A stretch of 49,561 nt of DNA from Chthoniobacterales bacterium (GCA_014879575.1 JACSRU010000106.1:1-49561), one strand, 5' to 3'. Positions 7,735 to 16,831 are shown, counted from the stretch's first letter. Notes: generated by a model not told the origin, from the letters alone. Numbers and translations: made by a program.

Positions 7735-8741
7735 GCGCGTCTGTTTTTCCTGGCGAGCCACCCAACGACCGCCAGCCCCAGCAAAACTGTCGGGGCCGGC
7801 TCCGGAACGGAGACCACATCGAACGAAAAAGTGGGCAGCATTGAGGCTCCGCCCGTAAAAATCGTCATCCCCAGCGAAGGGCTCGCCGCCATGAGGTAGA
7901 AGGATACCTTGGAACCACCAACCGGGGCAACCATGTCGGAAACCAGCTTGCCGGCCGTGCCAAGTTCCACCGTGAGCACCCCCTGACGCTCCCCCGTTTT
8001 GTCGGTGGTCCACGATGTCAAATCTGCAACGGTTCCCGCATAAGTGGCCGTGCTCCACGAATAGTATTTTCGCACCAGCATTTCCTGGTCGCCCGACCAC
8101 GACAGGAGCCCGGTTGCTTCCGTGGCATGGACAGGATTGTTCGATCCCTGCACCCATCCGTCGTTGGCGACCCAATAAACATCAAAATCCCCTGCCCCAC
8201 CACCAAAGCGACTGTTGTTTGCATAGAGGGTGAATTGGAAGGCCAGCCGAATGTTCTCCACCGTCCAATTCCCCGTCCCATAGGCGATGTCCATCGATGA
8301 GACAAACGCTCCAAGGTCGAATTTGAAAGCCACATTGGCAGCGGAGGGACTCACTCCCAGGAGATTCGTCGATGCACCTCCCTGCACTCCCGCCGCTCCT
8401 CCAGACCATGAGCCCCCGTCACTCATAATCATGGCGGTCGTCTCAGCTGCGGCACCGGTCTGCCCTCCGCCACCCGTCGTGGTATAGCTCATCGTGGTAA
8501 GCAGAGATCCGTAGCTCATGCCGGGCAGAAAAAGCAGGAGAGGAAAGAGAGGAAATTTCCATCCCACACACGCTGTCGGGATGGTCCTGGACTCTTCTCC
8601 ATGCCCTCCCGCCTTCTTCCTGCGGCGCATCATCAGGACAAGCAGCGTGACGGCAAAAAGCCCAAGGGCTCCGGGCTCAGGAATTGCATAAACCACACTC
8701 ACCGCCATCGCCAGCATGATTCCCATGATACTTTTGTTCAT
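7731..8741 (-). CDS. PEP-CTERM sorting domain protein with an extra N-terminal PEP segment
   Basis: From the ATG at 8741 the protein is 336 residues. The C-terminus has a canonical exosortase signal: VPEPAPTV, a hydrophobic helix and a basic tail (ARKNRRA). Unusually, the N-terminus is a signal peptide (MNKSIMGIMLAMAVSVVYA) followed at once by IPEPGALGLFAVTLLVLMM and RRRKK, a second complete PEP-CTERM-like unit. A second hydrophobic segment (FPLFPLLLFLPGMSYG) comes next, and then the Gly/Ser-rich passenger domain. The same frame is open to 8846, but those residues do not look like a protein start. A GTG at 8567 would give a conventional PEP-CTERM protein starting at the second hydrophobic segment. 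The passenger has no recognised enzyme motif. It heads the mod operon. Confidence 0.75.
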   Translation of the reverse strand: MNKSIMGIMLAMAVSVVYAIPEPGALGLFAVTLLVLMMRRRKKAGGHGEESRTIPTACVGWKFPLFPLLLFLPGMSYGSLLTTMSYTTTGGGGQTGAAAETTAMIMSDGGSWSGGAAGVQGGASTNLLGVSPSAANVAFKFDLGAFVSSMDIAYGTGNWTVENIRLAFQFTLYANNSRFGGGAGDFDVYWVANDGWVQGSNNPVHATEATGLLSWSGDQEMLVRKYYSWSTATYAGTVADLTSWTTDKTGERQGVLTVELGTAGKLVSDMVAPVGGSKVSFYLMAASPSLGMTIFTGGASMLPTFSFDVVSVPEPAPTVLLGLAVVGWLARKNRRA

Positions 8742-8758
8742 TGTGTTTTTTGGTTGCC

Positions 8759-8770
8759 AGGAACGTTCCT
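8759..8770. promoter_or_regulatory. 12-bp perfect palindrome upstream of the PEP-CTERM gene
   Basis: AGGAACGTTCCT is a perfect palindrome 17 bases upstream of the ATG at 8741. Its position suits an operator in the leader of the minus-strand operon. The binding protein is unknown and chance occurrence cannot be excluded. Confidence 0.3.
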
Positions 8771-8896
8771 TCGGGGACGCCCGGGTGCTTTTTTTGAACT
8801 CCCACCAGACGGCTTCCGGGAAAGTTTGTTCCGGGCAGATTGTCATCCGTTTTTTACATTGTCACTTTTTCTTTACACTTATTTCCCCTCAAAAAA

Positions 8897-8914
8897 TCCC
8901 GAATAGCCTCGGGA
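8897..8914 (-). terminator. Hairpin followed by six T on the minus strand (leader terminator candidate)
   Basis: Read on the minus strand, TCCCGA-GGCTAT-TCGGGA is a 6-bp stem with a 6-base loop followed directly by TTTTTT, an intrinsic-terminator pattern. No minus-strand gene lies just upstream, because the phosphatase gene at 8959 runs the other way. It would therefore act on transcripts entering the PEP-CTERM/mod operon, either as an attenuator or to block antisense transcription. The stem is short. Confidence 0.35.
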
Positions 8915-8958
8915 AAAAATGGGGTTTTGGTTTTGAAAGTTGTGGCTAGTCTGTCCGG

Positions 8959-9969
8959 ATGTCCTGTCCCACACCTGATGCCCTGCGCCTTCTGCTTTGC
9001 TCGCTCGGGATCGCAATCCGCGATGAGGTCATGCGCCGGCGGACGGACCTCAGTGCCGCAACCCTCTCCCAGGTGACCGGACATGAGGGCGGGGATACGA
9101 TCTATGCGGTGGATAGATTCAGCGAGGAGGCCATCCTTGCCTGGTTTGAAAAATCCTGGCCCCCCGGGTGGCCGGTGGAGGTCGTCATGGAGGGCCTCTC
9201 GCGCGATCTGTGTTTTCCGGCGGGAACCGCCAAAGCCGCCACCCATTGGAAGTGCATTTTGGATCCGATCGATGGAACGCGCGGCATCATGTATGACAAG
9301 CGCAGTGCCTGGGCTCTCGGGGGAGTCGCTCCACAAAATGGCGACGACACCATGCTCTCGGAAATCGTGGCCTCGGCAATGACCGAAATCCCGACATCCA
9401 AACAGTGGCGCTCGGACCAATTCAGCGCGACGTCCGACGGGCGGCTCGTGGGACACTCCTTCGATGTGCGGACGCAAGCGGTCTGGGATCTTGCCCCTTC
9501 CCCATCCTCCGCCAGGGATTTTTCCCACGGATTTTCCTCCTTCGTAAAATTTTTTCCGGAGGGCCGCACGCTGACCGCGCAGATTGAGGAGCGGATCTGG
9601 GACGAACTGGTCGGATTAAATTCCTCGCCATCCCCCACGATCTTCGACGACCAGTATATTTCGACCGGCGGACAATTTTACGAGGTGGTGGTCGGTCATG
9701 ACCGGATGGTTGGGGACTTGCGGCCGCTGGTGTTCCGTGCCCTCGCCATGGACTCTCCCTCCCTGGTCTGCCATCCGTATGATGCCTGCGCCTGGCTGGT
9801 ATTGAAAAATGCGGGCGGCGTTTACGAGCACCCCCTGGGTGGGTTCCCGGACGCCCCGCTGGATACCGACAGCGAGATCGCGTGGATCGCCTACGCCAAC
9901 GAATCCCTCGCCTCCCTGGCGCGCCCCGTCCTCCGGAAAGTCCTCAAGGATTTCTGCCATGAGTCGTGA
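8959..9969 (+). CDS. Inositol monophosphatase-family phosphatase (CysQ/IMPase-like)
   Basis: A 336-residue member of the FIG/IMPase superfamily of Mg-dependent, Li-sensitive phosphatases. The metal-binding signature DPIDGTRG is intact, preceded by a Glu in VVMEGLS. A degenerate C-terminal metal Asp region, HPYDACAWLVLKNAGG, stands where the family has WDxAA. Substrates in the family include inositol phosphates, 3'-phosphoadenosine 5'-phosphate and fructose-1,6-bisphosphate. The spacing between motifs is longer than in SuhB or CysQ, with an extra middle region (about residues 150-220), so the substrate is not assigned. The last codons overlap the acyltransferase start by 11 bases, suggesting a shared transcript. 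Confidence 0.75.
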   Translation: MSCPTPDALRLLLCSLGIAIRDEVMRRRTDLSAATLSQVTGHEGGDTIYAVDRFSEEAILAWFEKSWPPGWPVEVVMEGLSRDLCFPAGTAKAATHWKCILDPIDGTRGIMYDKRSAWALGGVAPQNGDDTMLSEIVASAMTEIPTSKQWRSDQFSATSDGRLVGHSFDVRTQAVWDLAPSPSSARDFSHGFSSFVKFFPEGRTLTAQIEERIWDELVGLNSSPSPTIFDDQYISTGGQFYEVVVGHDRMVGDLRPLVFRALAMDSPSLVCHPYDACAWLVLKNAGGVYEHPLGGFPDAPLDTDSEIAWIAYANESLASLARPVLRKVLKDFCHES

Positions 9970-10594
9970 ACGGATCCTTGCCTTCATCGGTTCATCGCTC
10001 CTCAAGGCGCTCTTCCTGACGATCCGCCTGCGACTGGACGACCGGGGGGGGCTCACGAAGCGCGACTTCACCGAGCCCTGCCTCATTTGTTTCTGGCACA
10101 ATCGGATTCTTGGCATCACCTGCACATTCCACCGCCGCTACCCCAAAAAATGGCGGCGCGGCGTAACCGTGCTCACGAGTCCGAGCCGGGACGGGGAAAT
10201 CCTCGCGCAGCTTGTCGCGGACTTCGGGATGCGTTCCGTCCGGGGTTCGAGTTCGCGTCGCGGTTCGCGGGCCCTGCTGGAACTGGTGCGGATCCTCCGC
10301 GAGAAGGGAGACATCGCGATCACGCCCGATGGCCCCCGCGGCCCCCGATACGCACTCGGGCCCGGGATCATCCTGCTCGCCCAGACGACGGGCGCGCCGA
10401 TCATCCCCATGCACGCAAGCTTCTCGAGGAGCCTCCGCATGAAAACATGGGATGGCTTCATCATCCCGTTGCCATTTTCCACCATATCAGTCACCGTGGC
10501 GGAACGTATTGACATTCCCAAGGACCTGAGCGAGGAGGAATTCGAGCAGGCCAGGAAAAATCTGGAGGACACCCTGAAAAATGCAGCGGATTGA
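9959..10594 (+). CDS. Lysophospholipid acyltransferase-family protein (DUF374)
   Basis: A 211-residue protein of the DUF374 branch of LPLAT/LpxL-like acyltransferases, which transfer acyl chains to lipid A precursors or glycerophospholipids at the inner membrane. Visible signatures are FWHNRILG near residue 45, [32 protein letters not shown] and [11 protein letters not shown]. An N-terminal amphipathic/hydrophobic stretch ([17 protein letters not shown]) would associate with the membrane. The start at 9959 overlaps the phosphatase gene by 11 bases, and the 3' end overlaps folD by 14 bases. Acyl acceptor and donor cannot be read from the sequence. Confidence 0.8.
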   Translation: MSRERILAFIGSSLLKALFLTIRLRLDDRGGLTKRDFTEPCLICFWHNRILGITCTFHRRYPKKWRRGVTVLTSPSRDGEILAQLVADFGMRSVRGSSSRRGSRALLELVRILREKGDIAITPDGPRGPRYALGPGIILLAQTTGAPIIPMHASFSRSLRMKTWDGFIIPLPFSTISVTVAERIDIPKDLSEEEFEQARKNLEDTLKNAAD

Positions 10595-11471
10595 CGGAGC
10601 CGCGATTGCGGCAAAAGTTTTGGAAGAAACGAAAACGCGCGCGGAGAGCCTGCGCAAGGAAGGCCTCCGTCCGGGTTTGGCGGTCGTGCTCGTCGGCGAC
10701 GATCCGGCCTCGCGCGCCTATGTGCGCTCAAAGGACAAAAAGGCCGCGGACCTCGGATTCCACTCGGTCAAAAAAGAGCTTCCCGCCGCGACCTCCCAGG
10801 TGGATCTCCTGGCGATCGTCGCGGAATTGAACGCCGACCCGGCCGTGCATGGGATCCTCGTCCAGTCTCCGCCCCCTGCGCATATCAACGAGGCCGAGAT
10901 CGTTCGCGCGATTGATCCCCGCAAGGATGTGGATGGATTCCATCCGGTCAATGTCGGCAAGCTCGCCATGGACGATCCATCCGGCTTTGTGCCCTGCACG
11001 CCACTGGGGTGTCTCCGCCTGCTCACCGAGTCCGGAATCGAAACCGCCGGACGCAAGGTCGTGATCGTCGGGCGGAGCCTGATCGTCGGGAAACCCCTTG
11101 CCCTGCTCCTGATGCGCAAAGGTCCCGGCGGGGACGCAACGGTCACCGTCGCGCATTCGCGCTCAAAAAATCTGGCGGACATCACACGGGCGGCGGACAT
11201 CGTCATTGCCGCCATCGGTCGCCCGCATTTCCTCGGGTCCGATCATATTCGCGAAGGGGCCGTGGTTGTGGATGTGGGGATCAACCGGGTGGACGATCCC
11301 TCCAGCCCGAAGGGTTACCGCCTTGTGGGCGACGTGGATTACGAAGCTGTTGTCGAACGGTGCGCCGCGATCACGCCGGTGCCCGGCGGCGTCGGACCCA
11401 TGACGATCGCCATGCTGATGTCCAATACCGTCACGGCAGCCGAACGCCTCCGGTCGGCTACGTGTATTTGA
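10581..11471 (+). CDS. folD: Bifunctional methylenetetrahydrofolate dehydrogenase/cyclohydrolase FolD
   Basis: A 296-residue cytosolic enzyme interconverting 5,10-methylene-, methenyl- and 10-formyl-tetrahydrofolate. The catalytic Tyr and Lys are in [14 protein letters not shown]. The folate-site Gln is in VQSPPPAH (most homologues have VQLPLP). [13 protein letters not shown] supplies the conserved Asp, [12 protein letters not shown] is the NADP loop, and [12 protein letters not shown] is the C-terminal signature. 10-formyl-THF made here feeds Fmt, encoded 4.4 kb downstream on the same strand. The start overlaps the acyltransferase gene by 14 bases. The 3' end overlaps the convergent gspE-like gene, also by 14 bases, with stop codons inside each other's coding sequence. 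Confidence 0.95.
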   Translation: MQRIDGAAIAAKVLEETKTRAESLRKEGLRPGLAVVLVGDDPASRAYVRSKDKKAADLGFHSVKKELPAATSQVDLLAIVAELNADPAVHGILVQSPPPAHINEAEIVRAIDPRKDVDGFHPVNVGKLAMDDPSGFVPCTPLGCLRLLTESGIETAGRKVVIVGRSLIVGKPLALLLMRKGPGGDATVTVAHSRSKNLADITRAADIVIAAIGRPHFLGSDHIREGAVVVDVGINRVDDPSSPKGYRLVGDVDYEAVVERCAAITPVPGGVGPMTIAMLMSNTVTAAERLRSATCI

Positions 11472-13152
11472 GGACTTCTTCGATGGTGGTGATCCCATCG
11501 TAGATCGAGCGCATCCCGTCCTCGCGCAGCGTGGTCATTCCCAACTCGATCGCCTTCTGGCGCAGGAGAACACCCGGTGCCCGCTCGTTGATCATTTCCC
11601 GGATCGGATCCGAAATTTTCAGGAGCTCATAAATGCCTTTGCGCCCCTTGTAGCCGGTGTTGTTACAGGCCTCGCACCCTTTGCCGTAGTAAAAATTCTT
11701 GTCGCCGATGTCGTGAATACCGAGCCCGAGCGAGGCCAGCACGTGTTCATTCGGCTCATAGGCCGTGCGGCAGGATGTGCAGATTTTTCGGATCAGACGC
11801 TGGGCAAGAATGCACTCGAGGGAGGCGGAAATGAGGAACGGTTCGATCCCCATATCCACAAGGCGGGTGACGGCACCCGTCGAATCGTTCGTGTGCAGCG
11901 TGGTGAAAACCAGGTGCCCCGTGAGCGAAGCCTGGATCGCAATCTGCGCGGTCTCCATGTCACGGGTTTCCCCCACAAGAATCCGATCCGGATCCTGCCG
12001 CAGAAACGCCCTCAATGCGCGGGCAAATGTCAACCCGATGCCCTCATTGATCGGAACCTGAATGATTCCGTCAATCTCGTATTCGACCGGATCCTCCGCC
12101 GTGAGAAGCTTCGAGTCTATCGTGTTGATTTTTCTGAGGCAGGAATAGAGGGTCGTCGTCTTCCCGGAACCGGTGGGACCGGTCACGATGAAAATGCCGT
12201 TGGGCCTTTCGATGACCTGAAGGATGTAGTTGTAGATATCCTCCGGAACCCCGAGCGATTCCAGATCGAGATTCACACTCGACCGGTCGAGAACGCGCAG
12301 CACCACGCTCTCACCGAATGTCGTGGGAAGCGTCGAAACACGGAGATCCACCGGTCGTCCGTTGATCGTGCGCTGGATGCGTCCATCCTGCGGAAGCCGC
12401 CGCTCCGCAATGTTCAGATTCGACATCACCTTCACGCGCGAGATGACCGGAAGGGCCAGATGAAGCGGAGGGGGATCCATCTCGTAAAGGGCGCCGTCCA
12501 CACGATAACGAATCTTGAACTCCGCCTCGAAGGGCTCGAAATGGATGTCGCTCGCCCTCGCGGCGATGGCCTTCTCGAGAATCAGATCAACATACTTGAT
12601 GATGGGCCCGGTATTGGCCTGCGCCGTGACATCCTGGAGATTGAAGGCATCCCCGCCCCCCTCGGTGACAACCAAGTCCGAACCGGCACCCAACTGCGCA
12701 ATGATATCGTCGAAGTTGGTGACTTCCGAACCGTAGTGCTGACGAATCAGGGCCTCGACGCGGGTGGGAAATGCAACCATCACCTGGATTTCCCGGCCCA
12801 GGGCAAAGCGCAAATCCTCAATTTTCTGCGAGTTCAACGGATCGGTCAGCGCGACAATAATCGTGTTTCCAGACCCCATGATCGGCATGGCACCATGCAG
12901 GCGGGCGAGGCCCGACGGGATCAGCCCGAGAACGGTGGTGTCGGGGGAGAATTCCTGAAGATTATAGGCCTCAGCTCCAATGGAATCCGCGATGACATGG
13001 ATGAACCCGTCCTCATCCACGACCTGATATTCCACAAGCAACTGCTCGATGGGCTTGTCGCCAGCGGCTGCCAGCTTCACATATTCCTCCGCCTGCTCGG
13101 GAGTGAGATAGCTCCGCTCCACAAAAATATCCGTGACTTGTCGTGCGTCCAT
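11458..13152 (-). CDS. GspE/PilB-type secretion or pilus assembly ATPase (second of tandem pair)
   Basis: A 564-residue hexameric ATPase of the type II secretion/type IV pilus family. An N-terminal MshEN/GspE-N domain (about 1-145) precedes the ATPase core. Walker A GPTGSGKT is at about residue 325, and the Asp box is [14 protein letters not shown]. Walker B reads [10 protein letters not shown], with GET where the paralogue and most homologues have GEI. The His box is TTLHTNDS, and a zinc-binding region is formed by CTSC and [12 protein letters not shown]. It powers export of pseudopilins such as the one at 7.0-7.7 kb. It lies 7 bases downstream of its paralogue; no GspF/PilC or pilin gene is adjacent. 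Confidence 0.9.
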   Translation of the reverse strand: MDARQVTDIFVERSYLTPEQAEEYVKLAAAGDKPIEQLLVEYQVVDEDGFIHVIADSIGAEAYNLQEFSPDTTVLGLIPSGLARLHGAMPIMGSGNTIIVALTDPLNSQKIEDLRFALGREIQVMVAFPTRVEALIRQHYGSEVTNFDDIIAQLGAGSDLVVTEGGGDAFNLQDVTAQANTGPIIKYVDLILEKAIAARASDIHFEPFEAEFKIRYRVDGALYEMDPPPLHLALPVISRVKVMSNLNIAERRLPQDGRIQRTINGRPVDLRVSTLPTTFGESVVLRVLDRSSVNLDLESLGVPEDIYNYILQVIERPNGIFIVTGPTGSGKTTTLYSCLRKINTIDSKLLTAEDPVEYEIDGIIQVPINEGIGLTFARALRAFLRQDPDRILVGETRDMETAQIAIQASLTGHLVFTTLHTNDSTGAVTRLVDMGIEPFLISASLECILAQRLIRKICTSCRTAYEPNEHVLASLGLGIHDIGDKNFYYGKGCEACNNTGYKGRKGIYELLKISDPIREMINERAPGVLLRQKAIELGMTTLREDGMRSIYDGITTIEEVLKYT

Positions 13153-13159
13153 ACGGGTT

Positions 13160-14818
13160 TTAATCGAGATCGGTCATGGTGGTTGTCAGCACTTCCTCTG
13201 CGGTGGTCATCCCGGCCAGAACCTTGCGAATGCCATCCTCGCGCAAAGTCCGCATCCCAAGCTCCCGCGCCCGCTGGCGCAGGGCGATTGTGGAAGCATT
13301 GTTGTTGATCATGTTCCGGACTTCGTCGTCCACAACGAAGAGTTCGAAAATTCCCATCCGCCCCTTGTAACCCTTCCCACGACAGAGCTCGCATCCCACC
13401 GGGCGCATGATTTGCGCTCCCTCCAGCTGGCCCGCATCGATGTGGAGCATGTTCATCTCGTATTCGGTGAGTTCCGTCGGCGCCTTGCATTTTGGACACA
13501 GTCTCCGAACCAGACGCTGGGCCAGCACCGAGCGCACGGACGTCGAGACCAGGAAGGGCTTGATGCCGATGTCCACAAGACGGGCAATCGCGCTGGGCGC
13601 ATCATTGGTGTGCAGCGTGGAAAGCACAAGGTGGCCGGTCAACGACGCATTGGTGGCAATGTTCGCGGTTTCCGCATCACGAATCTCACCGATCATGATG
13701 ATGTTTGGCGCCTGGCGGAGAATCGAGCGGAGGGCGGCCGGAAAAGACATCCCGATACTCGCGTTCACGGGCACTTGGTTGATGCCGCTCATTTGATACT
13801 CCACTGGATCTTCCACCGTGATCAGCTTCCGGTCCGGCTTGTTCATGTAGTTCAGACAGCCGTAAAGCGTGGTCGTTTTTCCCGAGCCGGTCGGTCCTGT
13901 GACGAGGATGATCCCGTCCGGCAGGTTGATCTGCCTTTCAAATTTCATCTGGTCATCGGAGAGGAATCCAAGATCCGGCAAGCCCAGCATGAGCGAGGTC
14001 TTGTCGAGGATTCGCATCACCACGCTCTCGCCATGAACCGTCGGGATCGTCGAGACGCGAAGATCGATCGCCTTGTCCCCGAGTTTGATTTGGATGCGGC
14101 CATCCTGTGGCAGGCGTTTCTCCGCGATGCTCATGGACCCGCTCATGATCTTGACGCGGCTGACCATTGCGGCCTGGAGCTTCTTCGGCGGGCTCGGCAT
14201 TTCCTGGAGGACACCGTCAATACGGAAACGGACGCGAAACTTCGACTCAAGCGGTTCGAGGTGAATGTCGCTGGCCCGGTTCTGGTGCGCCTCCACAAGG
14301 AGCAATGAGACCATTTTGATAATCGGCGCATCGTCGGCTCCCGCCTCGTCCGAAGACGTCTCCATCCCGGACCCGTAGGTGGAAGTCGCTTCGCCGCCAT
14401 AATACTGGATCAGTCCGTTTCGGATGGCATCCGGAGTCGCGCAGACGAATTCGACCTCCCGGCGGAGTTTGAACGTGAGATCGTCCATCGTCTGCATGTC
14501 CATGGGATCTCCGACGGCGATGAGCAGGGCACCCTCGCGCTCGCCAATGGGAATGGCCTTCCAGCGCTTGGCATCCTCGGCCGGCAAAAGCTCAATGATA
14601 TTCGGAGGAACCACGATCTGCGACAGATCCAGGAATTCCATGCCGTTCTGGGCGGCCAGGGTGCGCCCGACGTCCTCCTGGGTGATAAAGCCTTCATGGA
14701 TCAGCGCATCGAGAACGCTGTGACCGGTCATTTGCCCGCGGGCATATTCCACCTGCGTGCGTGTAACCAGCCCGACATCCACCAGGATTTCTACAATGTA
14801 ATCTTCATTCTGGGCCAC
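13160..14818 (-). CDS. GspE/PilB-type secretion or pilus assembly ATPase (first of tandem pair)
   Basis: A 552-residue paralogue of the following gene with the same order of domains: an N-terminal MshEN-type domain (FITQEDVGRTLAAQNGMEF), then the ATPase core. Walker A GPTGSGKT is at about residue 308. The Asp box is VEDPVEYQMSG, Walker B is NIIMIGEIRDAET, the His box is STLHTNDAPSA, and zinc cysteines lie in CPKC and CELCRGKGYKGR. The DFVxxPxIIELLP-like part (PPNIIELLPAEDAKRWKAIP) is standard for PilB. The start at 14818 gives a normal N-terminus. Two tandem assembly ATPases could drive distinct substrate sets or form a mixed hexamer; which one serves pili and which secretion cannot be told. 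Confidence 0.9.
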   Translation of the reverse strand: MAQNEDYIVEILVDVGLVTRTQVEYARGQMTGHSVLDALIHEGFITQEDVGRTLAAQNGMEFLDLSQIVVPPNIIELLPAEDAKRWKAIPIGEREGALLIAVGDPMDMQTMDDLTFKLRREVEFVCATPDAIRNGLIQYYGGEATSTYGSGMETSSDEAGADDAPIIKMVSLLLVEAHQNRASDIHLEPLESKFRVRFRIDGVLQEMPSPPKKLQAAMVSRVKIMSGSMSIAEKRLPQDGRIQIKLGDKAIDLRVSTIPTVHGESVVMRILDKTSLMLGLPDLGFLSDDQMKFERQINLPDGIILVTGPTGSGKTTTLYGCLNYMNKPDRKLITVEDPVEYQMSGINQVPVNASIGMSFPAALRSILRQAPNIIMIGEIRDAETANIATNASLTGHLVLSTLHTNDAPSAIARLVDIGIKPFLVSTSVRSVLAQRLVRRLCPKCKAPTELTEYEMNMLHIDAGQLEGAQIMRPVGCELCRGKGYKGRMGIFELFVVDDEVRNMINNNASTIALRQRARELGMRTLREDGIRKVLAGMTTAEEVLTTTMTDLD

Positions 14819-14923
14819 GGGTTGGGAATTGGGTGTGAGAAGTGATTAAGGGAGCCGCGCAACAAAGTCAACGCCTCACCCGAAATCTTCAACCCAGAGT
14901 TGCAGAAACGCATTCCTCCGGCT

Positions 14924-15565
14924 ATGGTCCCCGCCATTGTGTCAACAAAATACGCCACCTATCTCTTCTTTGGCGCCCCCGGAAGTGGAAAAGGCACGCA
15001 GGGAACCACCCTTGGAACCCTCCCCCGATTTTTCCACTGCGCGTGCGGCGATGTCTTCCGCCGAATGGATACCCGCAGTCCCCTCGGCAAGGCTTTCCTG
15101 AAATACTCGAGCAAGGGACGCCTGGTTCCGGACGAGATCACGGTCGAACTCTGGAAAGAAAGCATCGCACATGTCGTCGAGTCAGGCGCCTTCAAGCCCG
15201 ACATTGACTACCTGGTGCTCGATGGAATCCCCCGCAATGTCCGACAGGCCGAGCTGATGTCCGAAATCATCGCTGTGAAGCGCGTGTTTCATCTCCATTG
15301 CGCGGATGTGAACAAGGTGGTGGCCCGGTTGAAAAAACGGGCCCTGAAAGACAACCGACTGGATGACGCAAATGAGGACGTCATCCGGCGGCGCCTGGAG
15401 ACCTACCGAAAGGAATCCCTTCCTCTGCTGGATTTTTTCGGGCCGGACTTGATCGTCGAAGTGGATGCCACCGAACCCCCGGTGGTCGTCATGCAAACCA
15501 TCCTGTCGCACATCGTGAAGGATCGGGTTCGTCCCGGCGATTTTACGGAACAGCCGGACGCCTGA
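14924..15565 (+). CDS. adk: Adenylate kinase
   Basis: A 213-residue adenylate kinase-family enzyme (ATP + AMP to 2 ADP). The P-loop is FFGAPGSGKGTQ. The NMP-binding part is CGDVFRRMDTRSPLGK, and the DGFPR motif appears as DGIPRN. The LID is of the short form without a zinc finger (KDNRLDDANEDVIRRRLETYRKES). The Arg residues that bind phosphates (RRRLETYR) are conserved. The start at 14924 is chosen as the first ATG close to the P-loop strand; a TTG at 14900 is also possible. The unusual Ile in DGIPRN and the C-terminal extension (HIVKDRVRPGDFTEQPDA) are small departures from type. The next gene starts 3 bases after its stop. Confidence 0.88.
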   Translation: MVPAIVSTKYATYLFFGAPGSGKGTQGTTLGTLPRFFHCACGDVFRRMDTRSPLGKAFLKYSSKGRLVPDEITVELWKESIAHVVESGAFKPDIDYLVLDGIPRNVRQAELMSEIIAVKRVFHLHCADVNKVVARLKKRALKDNRLDDANEDVIRRRLETYRKESLPLLDFFGPDLIVEVDATEPPVVVMQTILSHIVKDRVRPGDFTEQPDA

Positions 15566-15568
15566 TTC

Positions 15569-15802
15569 ATGCAACAGTTTGAAAGCTTCCGCGCCTCCTC
15601 CCTTTATTGCAACAAGTGCCAGAAGGCTATGACGGTGCGGGAAAAACTTCTGCTCGTGCTGCCCGACAAGGAAATCTTCGATTACCTCTGCACCGGGTGC
15701 GCCTCTTCCTTGGGGCAGCGGGAAGTGACCGCCGCCGAGCGGGTGGCCGCGCTGTCCGCCCGGCCCGCCCGCCAGCCGCAACTCCGTCGCGGCTTCCTCT
15801 AA
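15569..15802 (+). CDS. Small two-CxxC protein, probable zinc ribbon
   Basis: A 77-residue protein of unknown function. It contains YCNKCQKAM and, about 27 residues on, YLCTGCASSLG, a pair of CxxC knuckles that would bind one zinc ion. Between them is a charged and hydrophobic segment (VREKLLLVLPDKEIFD), and the tail is Arg-rich. The gene starts three bases after the adk stop and lies just before fmt, pyrH and frr, so it probably shares their transcript. Whether it works with adenylate kinase or with translation is not shown by the sequence. It is too short for a domain assignment by eye. Confidence 0.65.
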   Translation: MQQFESFRASSLYCNKCQKAMTVREKLLLVLPDKEIFDYLCTGCASSLGQREVTAAERVAALSARPARQPQLRRGFL

Positions 15803-15866
15803 TTTTGGCGGTTGTTGCGAGACCGGAATCCCCTTTCAATACTCACGCGAGGCTCTTCACGGACTC

Positions 15867-16808
15867 ATGAAAATTGTTTTTTGCGGCACAGGCGACATCG
15901 GCTTGCCGTCGCTCCACGCCCTGGCAACCTCCGAGTGTCACACGGTGACAGGCGTCATCACGCAACCGGATCGTCCCGCCGGCAGGGAGTTGCGTCCACG
16001 GGCGTCAGCAGTCAAGTTGGCAGCCCTCGCACGGGGAATCCCCGTCGTCCAACCCGAGCGAATCGGCAGGGATTTTTCGGCGCTGGCTGAGTGGCAACCC
16101 GATCTGATGGTGGTTGCCGCTTACGGGCAAATCCTTCCCGGCAAGGTCCTCCGGCTTCCCCGATTGGGGTGCCTAAATCTCCACGCCTCGCTCCTCCCCC
16201 GCCATCGGGGAGCGTCCCCGATCCAGGCAGCAATTCTGGCAGGCGACGCCGAGAGCGGCATCACCGCGATGGCCATGGATGAAGGGCTCGACACCGGCGA
16301 CATCCTCCTCGCCCGCCGGATTCCCCTCTCCCCGGACGAGACGGGCGGCAGCCTGCACGACCGCCTGGCAAACCTGGCTCCGGCGGTGTTGCTCGAAGCC
16401 CTGGAGCTTTTGGAGACGGGCTCCGCTCCACGGATTCCGCAGGATTCCCGGCTCGCCACCTATGCTCCCAAATTGGAAAAAAAAGATGGTCGGCTCGATT
16501 GGAACGAGCCCGCCGAACTCCTCGCCCGCAGGGTCCGCGCCATGAATCCCTGGCCGGGAGCTTCCGCGAGACTGGACGGGAACATTCTCAAAATTCATTT
16601 GGCAAGTGCGGTCACCGGGACAGGCCTTCCTGGAACCGTGCTTCACACGGGACCGGAGGGGATCCTCGTGGCTGCCGGGGCGGGAAGCCTCCTCCTCCGG
16701 GAGGTCCAACTGGAGGGAAGAAAGCGCCTTCCCGGCAAGGAATTTCTCCGCGGATTCCCGCTGGCCGACGGAACGAAATTCGATTTGTCCTTTTCAGGTC
16801 CGCCCTGA
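15867..16808 (+). CDS. fmt: Methionyl-tRNA formyltransferase
   Basis: A 313-residue Fmt, which formylates initiator Met-tRNA using 10-formyl-tetrahydrofolate. The N-terminal formyltransferase domain shows [12 protein letters not shown], the catalytic signature [17 protein letters not shown] (Asn, His) and GLDTGDILL with the catalytic Asp. The C-terminal OB-like tRNA-binding domain begins around residue 205 ([20 protein letters not shown]). Length is normal. The stop overlaps a possible pyrH start (TGATG). The usual partner def is absent here; neighbours adk, pyrH and frr fit a translation/nucleotide cluster. Confidence 0.95.
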   Translation: MKIVFCGTGDIGLPSLHALATSECHTVTGVITQPDRPAGRELRPRASAVKLAALARGIPVVQPERIGRDFSALAEWQPDLMVVAAYGQILPGKVLRLPRLGCLNLHASLLPRHRGASPIQAAILAGDAESGITAMAMDEGLDTGDILLARRIPLSPDETGGSLHDRLANLAPAVLLEALELLETGSAPRIPQDSRLATYAPKLEKKDGRLDWNEPAELLARRVRAMNPWPGASARLDGNILKIHLASAVTGTGLPGTVLHTGPEGILVAAGAGSLLLREVQLEGRKRLPGKEFLRGFPLADGTKFDLSFSGPP

Positions 16809-16831
16809 TGCGGTTGGATGGGCCGCACCTC

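Noticed and set aside
11713-13308. A 531-codon open frame on + opposite the GspE-like gene
   Set aside because: The minus-strand ATPase has all catalytic motifs. The opposite frame has no family motif and is His/Arg/Gly-rich, as expected of an antisense frame in GC-rich DNA.
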